NCBI GenBank assembly: GCA_016872795.1
Contig: VGYZ01000025.1
Span: 1-49,400, forward strand
Direction of reading: 5' to 3'
Origin: Planctomycetota bacterium
GTDB taxonomy: Bacteria > Planctomycetota > UBA1135 > GCA-002686595
DNA length: 49,400 nucleotides
Under the pieces are notes generated by a model. That model was not told the origin of the DNA and made no database searches. It was given only the letters and a program-made list of their open reading frames with translations. Made by a program: the position numbers and the translations under genes. This document shows, one piece after another, positions 24,690-32,459 of this stretch; the first letter of the stretch is position 1, and each line of letters opens with the position of its first letter.

Positions 24690-26324
24690 CTAGCCGGCGG
24701 TGGTCTTGGTCATCGCGTTGCTCGAGCGCGAGGCGGAGTTGCCGGAGGTGCCGGTCTTGTGGCCGGGGTCGACCCAGGAGCGCGAGAGCTCGACGCGCGG
24801 GAAGAGCTTGCGTTCGATGCGGTTGTAGACATCGAACGCGCGGGCCTCGAGCATGCCGAAGCGCCAGTTGTTGTCGCGCAGGCGCGCTACGGCGCGCTTC
24901 TCCCAGAAGCCGAACTTGCCGCGCGCGAGCCCATAGCTCAGCGTCACATAGTGCTGGTAGAGCTTGCGGCGCTCGGCCACTTCCGGCGGGATCTTGCCGG
25001 GCCATGTCTCCTCGAGGTGGTATTCGCCGATCGAACCCCACTCGTCGATTTTCCGCGGCGGCTGATAGCCGAGCCCGATCGCTTCGTCCCACATGGCGGT
25101 GCCCGGAATCGGGCGATAGGGCCAGACGGTCGGACGCGCGAGCGGCGCCGCGACATGCAAGCGGCGGCACTGGTCGATCGTGGCGAGCATGGAGTCCGGA
25201 CCCTCGCCCGGATAGCCGATGATGTAGGTCACCGATGCGCAGATGCCGCGCCGGTCCATCTCGACCGCGGCCGCGACATTGTCGTCATCTTTGATCGGCT
25301 TGCCGATGCGCTCCATCATCTCGTTGGTGCCGGCTTCGGCGCCGATCTCGGCGACATACATGCCCGACTTCGCGATCGCGTCGAGCACTTCCGGCTTGTA
25401 GGTCAAAATGGAATGCGTCTCGATGAACGCGTTCCACCACAGCTTCATGTCGCGCGCGAGCAAGCCCTCGGCGAACTCCTTGGTGCGCTTCTGCAGCACG
25501 CCGAAGTTCGCGTCGTGGAAGCGCACCGTGTCGAAGCCCCAGCGCTGCTGGAGGGCCTGCAGGTCATCGAGCATGCGCGCGGCCGGCATCGCCTTCCAAC
25601 GCCGGTCGGTGACGATCGGCGAGCAGCAGAAGGTGCACGGCTCGGGGCAGCCGTAGCTCGAGAAGTACGTGATGCCGAAGTACGGCTGGCGCGCGCCGAT
25701 CGCCGGCGGCGTCGGCATGCGCAGGATGTGCTTGTGGCTGCCCTGCTGGAGCTGGCGGTCGCGGTAGGGCGCGATGTCGAGCAAGTGCCAGGCGCAGTTC
25801 GCGATGTGGTCCCAGCCGACGACGGCGCGCTTCTCGGTCTTCACCACCTGGCCGTCGCGCCACAGCGCCAGTCCGGGGACGCTCTCGAGCGACACGCCCG
25901 CGTCGATCGCCTTGACGACATCGCGGAAGGCGAGCTCGCCCTGCCCGAGCACCACGGCGTCGTACAGGCCCGTCGCGAGCTGCAGCTCGGGGCGCACGGA
26001 GGCGAACCAGCCGCCGATGATCGAAGGCAGTTTCGGGAAGCGCGCCTTCACCTTGGTCGAGGCGCGGAACCCATCCGTCACCATGAAGCCGAGGATGCCG
26101 GTGGTCGCGTAGAGGAAGGCGCCCTCGCAGGCCTCGACCAACCGTCGGTGCCCCTCTTCGGGCTCGTACAGGTTGGCGTCGACGATCACGATCTCGTAGC
26201 CGTCCTGATCTGGAAAGGCGGCGATCGTGAGCAGCTCCAGCGGCAGCATGTCGCCCGAGACCGGCGGACCGATCGTGGTGTCGACCTGCTGAGGCTGGTA
26301 GAGGACGATCTTCTTCTTCTTCAT
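24690..26324 (-). CDS. Cobalamin-binding-domain radical SAM protein
   Basis: A 544-residue class-B-type radical SAM enzyme. The N-terminal part (about 1-180) has the B12-binding Rossmann arrangement (LPLELLTIAAFPDQDGYEIVIVDAN, then SIIGGWFASVRPEL and DAVVLGQGELAFRDVV). The radical SAM core follows with the cluster motif CPEPCTFCC (CxxxCxxC, about 225-232) after FGITYFSSYGC. Later core strands include ARFHDANFGV-like 'VRFHDANFGV', GMYVAEIGAEAGTNEMMERIGK and VTYIIGYPGEGPDSM. A C-terminal alpha-helical tail (about 440-544) is rich in aromatic and basic residues. The start MKKKKIVLYQPQQ is chosen because it begins the B12 fold directly. Such enzymes methylate or rearrange unreactive carbons; related ones are annotated BchE/hopanoid-type. 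The substrate is unknown and no partner gene lies nearby. Confidence 0.82.
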   Translation of the reverse strand: MKKKKIVLYQPQQVDTTIGPPVSGDMLPLELLTIAAFPDQDGYEIVIVDANLYEPEEGHRRLVEACEGAFLYATTGILGFMVTDGFRASTKVKARFPKLPSIIGGWFASVRPELQLATGLYDAVVLGQGELAFRDVVKAIDAGVSLESVPGLALWRDGQVVKTEKRAVVGWDHIANCAWHLLDIAPYRDRQLQQGSHKHILRMPTPPAIGARQPYFGITYFSSYGCPEPCTFCCSPIVTDRRWKAMPAARMLDDLQALQQRWGFDTVRFHDANFGVLQKRTKEFAEGLLARDMKLWWNAFIETHSILTYKPEVLDAIAKSGMYVAEIGAEAGTNEMMERIGKPIKDDDNVAAAVEMDRRGICASVTYIIGYPGEGPDSMLATIDQCRRLHVAAPLARPTVWPYRPIPGTAMWDEAIGLGYQPPRKIDEWGSIGEYHLEETWPGKIPPEVAERRKLYQHYVTLSYGLARGKFGFWEKRAVARLRDNNWRFGMLEARAFDVYNRIERKLFPRVELSRSWVDPGHKTGTSGNSASRSSNAMTKTTAG

Positions 26325-26397
26325 GCGGAGCTCGGGTCTTGCGGAGCGAAGGTCGCACCCATCGCGGACGGGCTGCTTCGGCACACAGGACGCGACC

Positions 26398-26403
26398 ATT
26401 GTA
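26398..26403 (-). promoter_or_regulatory. Candidate -10 element (TACAAT) of radical SAM gene
   Basis: GGCTACAATGG on the minus strand, five of six matches to the -10 consensus, 73 bases before the ATG. It supports independent transcription of the radical SAM gene after the terminator-like hairpin following pdxA. Confidence 0.35.
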
Positions 26404-26564
26404 GCCTTCCGTGTGCGGAAGAGTCGGCGCCGCCCAGCGGCGGGAAGCGCCGCCCTCGCGAGTCCTGCGTGGCCCAACCCGACGCGGCGGCCGAGGTCGG
26501 CGCGTCGCGCAGCGCCCGCGCACGGAGAAGCGCGCGCCCTGCGTCGGAGTGCCAGCCACCTAGC

Positions 26565-26594
26565 GCCCCTGCGCCCGCCGGCGCGCACAGGGGC
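26565..26594 (-). terminator. Hairpin after pdxA
   Basis: GCCCCTG (26565-26571) pairs with CAGGGGC (26588-26594); after one mismatch two more pairs extend the stem. It begins 19 bases beyond the pdxA stop. No T-run. Confidence 0.35.
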
Positions 26595-26613
26595 CCTGCG
26601 CGTGCGCACCGAA

Positions 26614-27606
26614 CTACGACTCGACGACCGCGATCGGCGAGCCGCTCGCCCAAGCCGCGGCCTGCAGCAGCGCGACCACCAGATTGCGCGCTGAGGCGAG
26701 CCCCTTGCCGGCGATGTCGAAGGCCGTGCCGTGTGCCGGGCTCACGCGCAGGAAGCTCAATCCGGCGATCACCGTCAAGCCCTGCTCCGGCAGGTGCAGC
26801 TTGACGGGGATGAAGGCCTGATCGTGGTACAGCGCGAGCACGCCGTCGAAGCGCCCCTGCGCTGCCTGCAAGAACACGCTGTCCGGCGAGAGCGGGCCCG
26901 CGACATCGACGCCGCGCGCGCGCGCCTGTGTGACCGCCGGCTCGAGAACCTCCTGCTCCTCCGCGCCCAGCAGGCCGCGCTCGCCCGCGTGCGGGTTGAG
27001 CCCCGCGAGCGCGAGCTTCGGTCGCGCGAAGCCCCACCCGCGCAGCGTCTCGTCGAACAGAAGCAGGTGGTCGAGCACGCGCTCGGTCGTCACCAGCTCG
27101 AGCGCCGCACGCAGCGGCAAGTGCCGCGAGAGCTGCAGCACGCGCAGCTTGCCGGCGACCGCCATCATCTGGAAGCGCGTCGCGCCGTCCCAGCGACCGA
27201 GCAGCTCCGTCTGGCCTTCGACCTTCTCTCCAGCCGCGTGCAGCGCTTCCTTCGAAACGGGCCCGGTCACGAGCGCGTCGACGCGACCCGCGCGAGCGAG
27301 CGCGACTCCCGTGCGCAGCGCAGCGACCGCCGCGCGCCCGCAGTTCGCCTGCACGCGCCCCACCTCGAAGGCGCCCAGCTCGCCCGTGTCGATCCATGTG
27401 ACTCCGGCCGCGGCATCGAGCTCACCTTCGAGCGCTGCGAGCGGCACATGGCTCGGACGGAAACGCGCGGGACCGATCACCACGAGCCGCGCGGCCGCGC
27501 GCACGCGCGCATCCGACATGGCCGCCAGCGCGATCTCGGGACCGACGCCGGCGGGGTCGCCCAGCGTCAACGCGAGTCTCGGCGTGTGCGTCAGATCGAG
27601 GCCCAT
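26614..27606 (-). CDS. pdxA: 4-hydroxythreonine-4-phosphate dehydrogenase family (PdxA)
   Basis: A 330-residue NAD-dependent enzyme of the deoxyxylulose-5-phosphate-dependent vitamin B6 pathway, oxidising and decarboxylating 4-phosphohydroxy-threonine. The start GDPAGVGPEIAL (16-27) and the three metal histidines are present: H162 (SRHLPL), H206 (GLNPHAGERG) and H261 (YHDQAFIPVK), plus substrate Lys 269 and Arg 287 and the closing AHGTAFDIAGKG. Two substrate-pocket residues differ from the E. coli enzyme by my alignment: the GHTE motif reads GQTE (Q132 for His136) and T278 replaces Asn283. This could mean a variant substrate, as in the PdxA2 group, though overall length and motifs fit PdxA. 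A TAGACT hexamer lies nine bases before the ATG. It follows the FlhB-like gene by 45 bases. Confidence 0.88.
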   Translation of the reverse strand: MGLDLTHTPRLALTLGDPAGVGPEIALAAMSDARVRAAARLVVIGPARFRPSHVPLAALEGELDAAAGVTWIDTGELGAFEVGRVQANCGRAAVAALRTGVALARAGRVDALVTGPVSKEALHAAGEKVEGQTELLGRWDGATRFQMMAVAGKLRVLQLSRHLPLRAALELVTTERVLDHLLLFDETLRGWGFARPKLALAGLNPHAGERGLLGAEEQEVLEPAVTQARARGVDVAGPLSPDSVFLQAAQGRFDGVLALYHDQAFIPVKLHLPEQGLTVIAGLSFLRVSPAHGTAFDIAGKGLASARNLVVALLQAAAWASGSPIAVVES

Positions 27607-27615
27607 CGACGGCGC

Positions 27616-27621
27616 AGTCTA
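27616..27621 (-). promoter_or_regulatory. Candidate -10 element (TAGACT) of pdxA
   Basis: GCTAGACTGC on the minus strand ends nine bases before the pdxA ATG, with no Shine-Dalgarno between. It suggests a near-leaderless transcript separate from the upstream FlhB-like gene. Confidence 0.35.
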
Positions 27622-27651
27622 GCAGCCGCGAGCCGCGCGGCCTGCTCGCGC

Positions 27652-27906
27652 TCAGCGCGCCGCGGCACGCCGCGTCGCCTCGATCCAGCCGAGCACAAGG
27701 GCCAGCGCGGCGCAGCTCTCGCGGTCGAGATCGTCGTCGAGATCGCAGCCCGAGAGCAGCGCCAGCGAGTCAGGATCACCGTCGAACGGCAGGTGGACTC
27801 GCTCCGCGAGCTCGCTGGCGGCTTCGAGCGCCGCGTCGACCGCGCGCACGACTTCCTCGGGCGCGCGCGATCCAAGCGGTGCATGCTCGTCGGCCTGCGT
27901 TTCCAC
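27652..27906 (-). CDS. FlhB C-terminal-domain-like small protein
   Basis: An 84-residue protein that resembles the cytoplasmic C-terminal half of FlhB/YscU, the type III export switch. The pattern is helix (PEEVVRAVDAALEAASELAE), RVHLPFDGDPDSLALLSGCD, DLDDDLDRES, then CAALALVLGWIEATR, matching the FlhB order of helix, 'vPv.ed..La..L...dvg..Ip.ely..va.vla.i'. The autocleavage NPTH motif and membrane helices are absent, as in the stand-alone FlhB-like proteins (YlqH/FhlX type) found in some bacteria next to a FliK-like gene. The GTG at 27906 has GGAGG at an ideal seven bases; a GTG two codons earlier overlaps the upstream stop but is too close to that site. It is coupled to the FliK-like gene. 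Export-switch or decoy functions are inference. Confidence 0.6.
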   Translation of the reverse strand: METQADEHAPLGSRAPEEVVRAVDAALEAASELAERVHLPFDGDPDSLALLSGCDLDDDLDRESCAALALVLGWIEATRRAAAR

Positions 27907-27908
27907 GC

Positions 27909-29342
27909 TCACCCCTCCAGATCGATCACATTGTGATCGACGAGCCAGGACAGTGCGCGCACGGGATCGAGCGCCTGCGGCGGATCGCCATCGAGCACGG
28001 CCACGCTCGTGCGCAGCCTTCGCGCACCTCCCGCCAGCTTGCGCTCGAGCTCGGGGAGTCGCGCGCGCAGTGCACTCGCGCTGGCCTCGGTCGGCGCGAG
28101 CACGCGCAACGCGAGATCTTCGCTGCCGACGAGCAGTTCCACCTGCACGATGCCGAACTCGCCCGCATCGAGTGCGAGCGCCATGCGCCTTGCGGCCGAC
28201 GCGCCCGTCGCGGCCAGCGTCGAGCGGAAGTACGAGCGATGCACGAACAGGTGCGCGGTCGACCAGCTCGCGCCGCTGCGCACAGGCAGGCTCCAGTGCG
28301 ACGAGAGATGAGCGGCTTGACGCGCGACATTGATCCACTGCTCGGCTTCGATCGCCGAGAGCGTGCGCAACACGGCCGAGCGCAGCGGGCCGCTCGAGAG
28401 GCCGTCTCGCGCGAGCAGCAGTTGCTCCTTCAGGTCCTCGGCGAGGCTCGCAACACCCGGGGCCTCGCGCCGGGGCTCGGACACGCGCCCCAAGGCGCGC
28501 ACGAGCGCCGTCCGGAGCGGGCGCGGAAGCGTGTCGAGCTCGAAGGCTCGCAGCGACTCGAGCAGGCAGTCGCGCAGCCGCGAGGAGCCGGTGTGCGCCA
28601 GAGCGCGCTCGAGCAGCACACCGACGCTGCGCGGCAGGTCGCCGACGCTCTCGCCGGCGAACCAGCGCTCGAGCGTCGCGCGCTCGCTCGCGTCGGGAGC
28701 CGCGGCTCGCAGTTCCGTGCGCAACCCGCGCTCGATCTCGGCCGCGAAGGCCTCGACATCATCCGATTCGATCCAGTCCGAGAGCAGCGCCTGCGCCAGC
28801 CTGTCCGCGCGCCGCGTGCCTTGTTCGCCCAGCTCATCGAAGCCCGCGGAGAGCCAGCGCGCTTCGCGCGCTTGCCCGCTCTCGCGCAGCGCGCGCGCGA
28901 GCGACTCGCCATCCTCGCCGGCAACGAATCCGCAGCGCTCGAGCGCTCGGCACAAGCGCTCGCTCACGGCGCGCTCGCTCGTCGCGCAGGCCTCCAGCGC
29001 GCGCGCCAACTGCTCGAACGCCATGCCGAGCGGCTCCTCCGCGCCGAGCGCGGCCCGCAATGTCGCGAGCAGGCCCGCTTCGCTCGCACCCTCGCCGCCC
29101 GCCTGGCGGGCGAGGGAATGGGCACGCTTCGCGGCCAGCTCGATCAGGTGGCGAGGGCCCGTCTGCACGCCGATGGAGTCCACCTCATGCGCGCGTTCGG
29201 TCGCGTCCTGCGAAGTCGCTCCAATAGCCGTTTCGCTCGCGCCTCCGACCACGAACGGCACCCCGCGGCGCGCAGCCGCGGTGGGCCTCGTCGGCCGTCC
29301 GCCGGGACGCGGCAGCGGCCCCTGCATCGAGATCGGGTCCAT
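27909..29342 (-). CDS. FliK C-terminal-like (hook-length-control-like) protein
   Basis: A 477-residue protein. The N-terminus (MDPISMQGPLPRPGGRPTRP) is low-complexity, the middle (about 75-370) is a long Ala/Arg/Glu-rich helical region, and the C-terminal 100 residues resemble the FliK C-terminal domain: SLPVRSGASWSTAHLFVHR, then GEFGIVQVELLVGSEDLALRV and the helix SALRARLPELERKLAGG before a last strand. In flagellar FliK this domain contacts FlhB-C to switch export substrate. Here it is followed immediately by a FlhB-C-like gene, which strengthens both calls, but no other flagellar gene is in the window. The ATG is preferred over an in-frame start 33 codons earlier that lies in arginine-rich non-protein-like sequence. 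It is preceded by a strong terminator hairpin, so it should have its own promoter. Confidence 0.55.
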   Translation of the reverse strand: MDPISMQGPLPRPGGRPTRPTAAARRGVPFVVGGASETAIGATSQDATERAHEVDSIGVQTGPRHLIELAAKRAHSLARQAGGEGASEAGLLATLRAALGAEEPLGMAFEQLARALEACATSERAVSERLCRALERCGFVAGEDGESLARALRESGQAREARWLSAGFDELGEQGTRRADRLAQALLSDWIESDDVEAFAAEIERGLRTELRAAAPDASERATLERWFAGESVGDLPRSVGVLLERALAHTGSSRLRDCLLESLRAFELDTLPRPLRTALVRALGRVSEPRREAPGVASLAEDLKEQLLLARDGLSSGPLRSAVLRTLSAIEAEQWINVARQAAHLSSHWSLPVRSGASWSTAHLFVHRSYFRSTLAATGASAARRMALALDAGEFGIVQVELLVGSEDLALRVLAPTEASASALRARLPELERKLAGGARRLRTSVAVLDGDPPQALDPVRALSWLVDHNVIDLEG

Positions 29343-29456
29343 CTCCGTCGGTTCTCGGATGAACTCGCGCCAGCGTGAGTCGCCCCCTGCTCCAACCGCG
29401 CCCCGCTGCCGCCGCAGCAGTAGGAAAGTCCTGCCGGGCAAGGCTCCCCAAACGCC

Positions 29457-29489
29457 GCGCGCCCAGCCGGTTGGACCGGCTGGGCGCGC
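29457..29489 (-). terminator. Strong 14-bp hairpin terminator
   Basis: GCGCGCCCAGCCGG (29457-29470) pairs perfectly with CCGGCTGGGCGCGC (29476-29489); loop TTGGA. It begins 26 bases after the stop of the secreted-protein gene of the sigma-factor operon and precedes the FliK-like gene. On the minus strand GGCGTTTGG follows, so there is only a short T-run. A 14-base palindrome (29497-29510) sits between it and the stop codon. Confidence 0.65.
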
Positions 29490-29515
29490 AGGGATTCCCG
29501 CTCGAGCGGGCGGAA

Positions 29516-30172
29516 CTAGTCGCGCTGCTCGACGCGCAGGATGGTGCCGACGGCCTTGATGTAGATCACGCGGTGCTGACTTTGGAGGCTCAGCGCATGC
29601 CAGCGGAAGACCTGATCGAGCACGCCGGCAGCGTCGAGCTGCTGGATCTTCAGCTCCTTGGGCCCGAGCGCGAGCGGCTCGCTGGCACGCGGGATGTTCG
29701 CGACCGAGATCGTCGCCACGCCGCCGACGAACGGCAGCCCCACGACCGTCTGGGCGCGCACGCGGCCGGTCGACATGAAAGCGCGGTCGAGCAGCACATC
29801 CACATGGCCGAGGAACAGGTAGCGCACGCGGCCGTTGGGGAGCACGACGCGCTCGAAGCAGCCGTCGGGGCCGGTCGGATAGGCGTCGACGATGGCGGCG
29901 AGCACCTCGGACTCGAGGCCGACGAGCGCGAATGCCGGACGATCAGGGCCGATCGAGTTGGAGGGTGTCACCGCGCCTGCGTCGATGCCGCTGCTGGGCG
30001 GGGGCGCCATCATCGGCAAGCTGCCGACGGTGTCGCCGCCGGTGCCGCTGGGCCCCATCAGCGAGTCCGCGTGCGTGAAGAACGAGAGCGCAACGAGCGC
30101 CATGACCATGGACAGCGCGAGGGCTCGCAGACCTCGATTCGCCGTCGGTCGTTGGTTCGTTAGCAGTTTCAT
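29516..30172 (-). CDS. Exported protein of unknown function in a sigma-factor operon
   Basis: A 218-residue product with a twin-charged N-terminus and one hydrophobic segment (about 15-34, GLRALALSMVMALVALSFF) that is either a signal peptide or a membrane anchor. A Gly/Pro/Ser-rich linker (about 38-66) follows, then a compact beta-rich domain (about 75-218) with strands such as AFALVGLESEVLAAIVDAY, VRYLFLGHVDVLLD, TVVGLPFVGGVATISVAN and a closing HRVIYIKAVGTILRVEQ. No enzyme motif seen. It starts 28 bases after the zinc-finger/TPR gene on the same strand and is the last gene before a strong terminator, so it is probably the effector or a target of the sigma/anti-sigma pair. I do not recognise the family. 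Confidence 0.6.
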   Translation of the reverse strand: MKLLTNQRPTANRGLRALALSMVMALVALSFFTHADSLMGPSGTGGDTVGSLPMMAPPPSSGIDAGAVTPSNSIGPDRPAFALVGLESEVLAAIVDAYPTGPDGCFERVVLPNGRVRYLFLGHVDVLLDRAFMSTGRVRAQTVVGLPFVGGVATISVANIPRASEPLALGPKELKIQQLDAAGVLDQVFRWHALSLQSQHRVIYIKAVGTILRVEQRD

Positions 30173-30200
30173 CAGGAGCCTTCCATGCTTTGCAAGAGCC

Positions 30201-31253
30201 CTAGGCCGCGCGATCCGTATCGAAGAGTTCAGGGCAGGCTGCGACGAGTCGCTCGCCAAAGCCGGGTTGTTCGTTGATGGCCTGATGCAGGCCCTTGGCA
30301 GCAGTGAAGAGTTGCAGCACGGCGTCCCGCCGGTGCGGGTGGCGGTCGAGCAGCGTGCGGAAGTAGTCCACCGACCGGCGCGGGTCGCGCATCTGCGCAT
30401 ACATCACACCGATGTTGAACAGAACGAAGTAGAAGCGCTCGTCGCGCCCCTCGAGACCGGCCATGGAGACCCAGCGGAAGTAGGTGAGCGCGCGACGGTG
30501 GTCACCCTCCGCGACATACAGCTGCCCGAGCTGCACCGCCGCGTGGCCGCGATTGGACTCGGCCATGGCGCTCTCGAACACCAGACCGAACTCGCGCGCG
30601 GCCTGCAGGCGCTTGCCCTCCTGCGCATGCAGGTAGGCCAAGTACAGGCGCGCTTCCTCGTGGGACGGATCGGCGGCGACGGCCTCGTCGAGCAAGCGAC
30701 GGCCCTTGTCCAGCGGCGAGGCGATCTCCTTCAGGCGACCGTTGAGCATCGAGCGCGCGTGGCCCCAGTCGATGTCGCCGATGGAATCCGCGCTGCCATC
30801 GGACACCACTCCGTCGATGAAGCGCTGGCCGTCGAGCTGGACCGGATCGACCTCGACCGCGGGCTCGAACACATGGGTGCGCAGCCAGTCGGGGCGCGTC
30901 CCGGCGAGCACATAGGCCTTGCCGAGCTGGTAGAAGATCGTGGCGAGCTTGTGGACCAGCTCGAAGGAACTGGCCTGCGCGTAGAGCGCCGAGCCGGTCA
31001 GGCTGCTGATGTGGGCGAGCAGGCGCGACGGGTCGGACACATCGCGGTGCAGGCGCACGCAGCGGCGCGTGTCCTCGAAGAAGGCGCGACACGAGCCGCA
31101 CTCCTCGAGGTGCACCAGCGCGCGGGCGGCCGCAGGCTCGTCGATCTCGCCGTCGACGAGGCACGAGAGATCGAGCTGGAAGTGCTCGCACACCTCCGAG
31201 CCGCCGCCCGCAGACCCCGCGCCCCAAGTCTGGAAGTTCCAGTCACTTGCCAT
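30201..31253 (-). CDS. Putative anti-sigma factor: zinc finger plus TPR-like repeats
   Basis: A 350-residue protein. The N-terminus has the anti-sigma zinc-finger pattern HxxxCxxC (HLEECGSC, about 68-75) preceded by a helix with DLSCLVDGEIDEPAAAR, as in ZAS-domain proteins that hold ECF sigma factors. Residues about 190-345 are helical repeats of TPR type (EEARLYLAYLHAQEGK, GHAAVQLGQLYVAEGDHRRAL, FVLFNIGVMYAQMRDPRRSVDYF). There is no membrane helix, so the signal input would be cytoplasmic, unlike classical anti-sigma factors. Its ATG overlaps the end of the sigma gene by 11 bases, giving tight coupling. The TPR part may bind a partner protein that controls release of the sigma factor; that is inference. 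Confidence 0.72.
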   Translation of the reverse strand: MASDWNFQTWGAGSAGGGSEVCEHFQLDLSCLVDGEIDEPAAARALVHLEECGSCRAFFEDTRRCVRLHRDVSDPSRLLAHISSLTGSALYAQASSFELVHKLATIFYQLGKAYVLAGTRPDWLRTHVFEPAVEVDPVQLDGQRFIDGVVSDGSADSIGDIDWGHARSMLNGRLKEIASPLDKGRRLLDEAVAADPSHEEARLYLAYLHAQEGKRLQAAREFGLVFESAMAESNRGHAAVQLGQLYVAEGDHRRALTYFRWVSMAGLEGRDERFYFVLFNIGVMYAQMRDPRRSVDYFRTLLDRHPHRRDAVLQLFTAAKGLHQAINEQPGFGERLVAACPELFDTDRAA

Positions 31254-32127
31254 GGTCGTCCTCCGCTCCAAGTCTGGAGCTCGCTCCGCCTTCACCCGCG
31301 AGCGTCGTGCGCGGGTCGCGCGCCGGACGGCACTCCGCCGACTGCCCCTCGAACACGCTCTGCATCGCGCGGTGGATCTTCCGACGCGCGCGGAAGATCA
31401 CCATCTTCAGGTTCTCGAGCTTGATGCCGAGCCGCTCCGCCGCGCTGCGGTAGGAGAGCTCCTCGATCTCCACCATGTGGATCGCCGCGCGCTCGCGCGG
31501 TCCGAGCATCGAGTAGAAGCGCAAGTACAAGTGCAGGTAGGTCAGGTACACCCGCCCGCACTCGGCCCGAGACTCGCCCTCGACCAGATCCTCTTCCGGG
31601 CGCTGCGCGCGCGTCTGGGGCTGCTCCGCGAGGTCCTCGATCGCCACCTCATGCCGTCCGGCGCGCCCCTGTGCCCGCAGGTGCTTGAGCACCGTGTTGC
31701 GGACGATCATCGCGGTCCAGACGCGGAAGGCGTCCTCGCGCTCGGCGTTGAAGCGATGCGGATAGCGGTAGACATTGAAGAACACTTCCTGCAGCACATC
31801 GCGCGGGTCCGACTTGCTGCCGTAGCGGCGCAGGCGGTGTGCGACCTGCACGAGCAGGTGCTCGCTGTTGAGGTCGTAGAGCAGGCCGAAGGTGCCGCGC
31901 CCGCTCGTGCAGCGGAAGCACTCCATCAGCCGCGTCGAGAGCGCGTCGCGCAGGGACTCCGAGCTGTGCACGGAGTCATCGAGGACCGCGAGCATGCGGG
32001 CGAATTCCTCCGCGGGCAGCTCCGCGCGCAGAGCGGCGAGTTGTGCGCGCACAGACCCGCCCAACACTCCACCAGGAGCTTCAGCCGCGCCCGTTCGAGT
32101 CTGGCGCTGGGAGTCCGCGTTGAGCAT
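31243..32127 (-). CDS. ECF-type RNA polymerase sigma factor
   Basis: A 294-residue sigma-70 family protein. Region 2 lies at about 115-190 (RRYGSKSDPRDVLQEVFFNVYRYPHRF, then AFRVWTAMIVRNTVLKHLRAQ), and region 4 near 225-275 (LGPRERAAIHMVEIEELSYRSAAERLGIKLENLKMVIFRARRKIHRAM) with its helix-turn-helix. There is no region 3. The family usually has about 180-200 residues; here about 75 residues precede region 2 and about 25 follow region 4. The ATG at 32127 has GGAG three bases upstream, which is tight; the frame is open further upstream, so the start may be wrong. It is the first gene of an operon with the zinc-finger/TPR protein and an exported protein, and diverges from queG. Confidence 0.85.
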   Translation of the reverse strand: MLNADSQRQTRTGAAEAPGGVLGGSVRAQLAALRAELPAEEFARMLAVLDDSVHSSESLRDALSTRLMECFRCTSGRGTFGLLYDLNSEHLLVQVAHRLRRYGSKSDPRDVLQEVFFNVYRYPHRFNAEREDAFRVWTAMIVRNTVLKHLRAQGRAGRHEVAIEDLAEQPQTRAQRPEEDLVEGESRAECGRVYLTYLHLYLRFYSMLGPRERAAIHMVEIEELSYRSAAERLGIKLENLKMVIFRARRKIHRAMQSVFEGQSAECRPARDPRTTLAGEGGASSRLGAEDDHGK

Positions 32128-32459
32128 GAGCTCCGCCGACTGGGGTGGGCTCGCGGGGCCTCGACGGACATCGGAGCGCCGGAGCGGGTTGGAGAGGAGA
32201 GTGTGAAGAGCCGGATCCGTTCGCGGAGAGGTCGGCGAGCGTGCTAGTCGCACGGCGGCGAGCGTCGCGGAGGATGCTGGAATGGGCAATTTTAGATCTG
32301 CCGAAACATGCGGTTACCGCGGGTACGGCTTCGGTTGCCAGAAAATCGCCGCAAGAAGCCTGTGCAAGTCACTCAAGTCATTATTGGAACCGTACTTACG
32401 AACGCTTCAAGAACTCGTCCATGCCGCTGCGACCGCGCTCCACCCACAATGGCGAGCCC
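32128..32459. other. Divergent non-coding region, sigma operon and queG
   Basis: About 330 bases. The part nearest queG (32281-32420) is clearly more AT-rich than the surroundings and likely holds promoters. On the minus strand TTGAAG (32405-32410) and an AATAAT stretch 19 bases on form a loose promoter pair pointing to the sigma gene. I see no riboswitch fold. Coding of the distal part as an N-terminal extension of either gene cannot be excluded. Confidence 0.4.
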
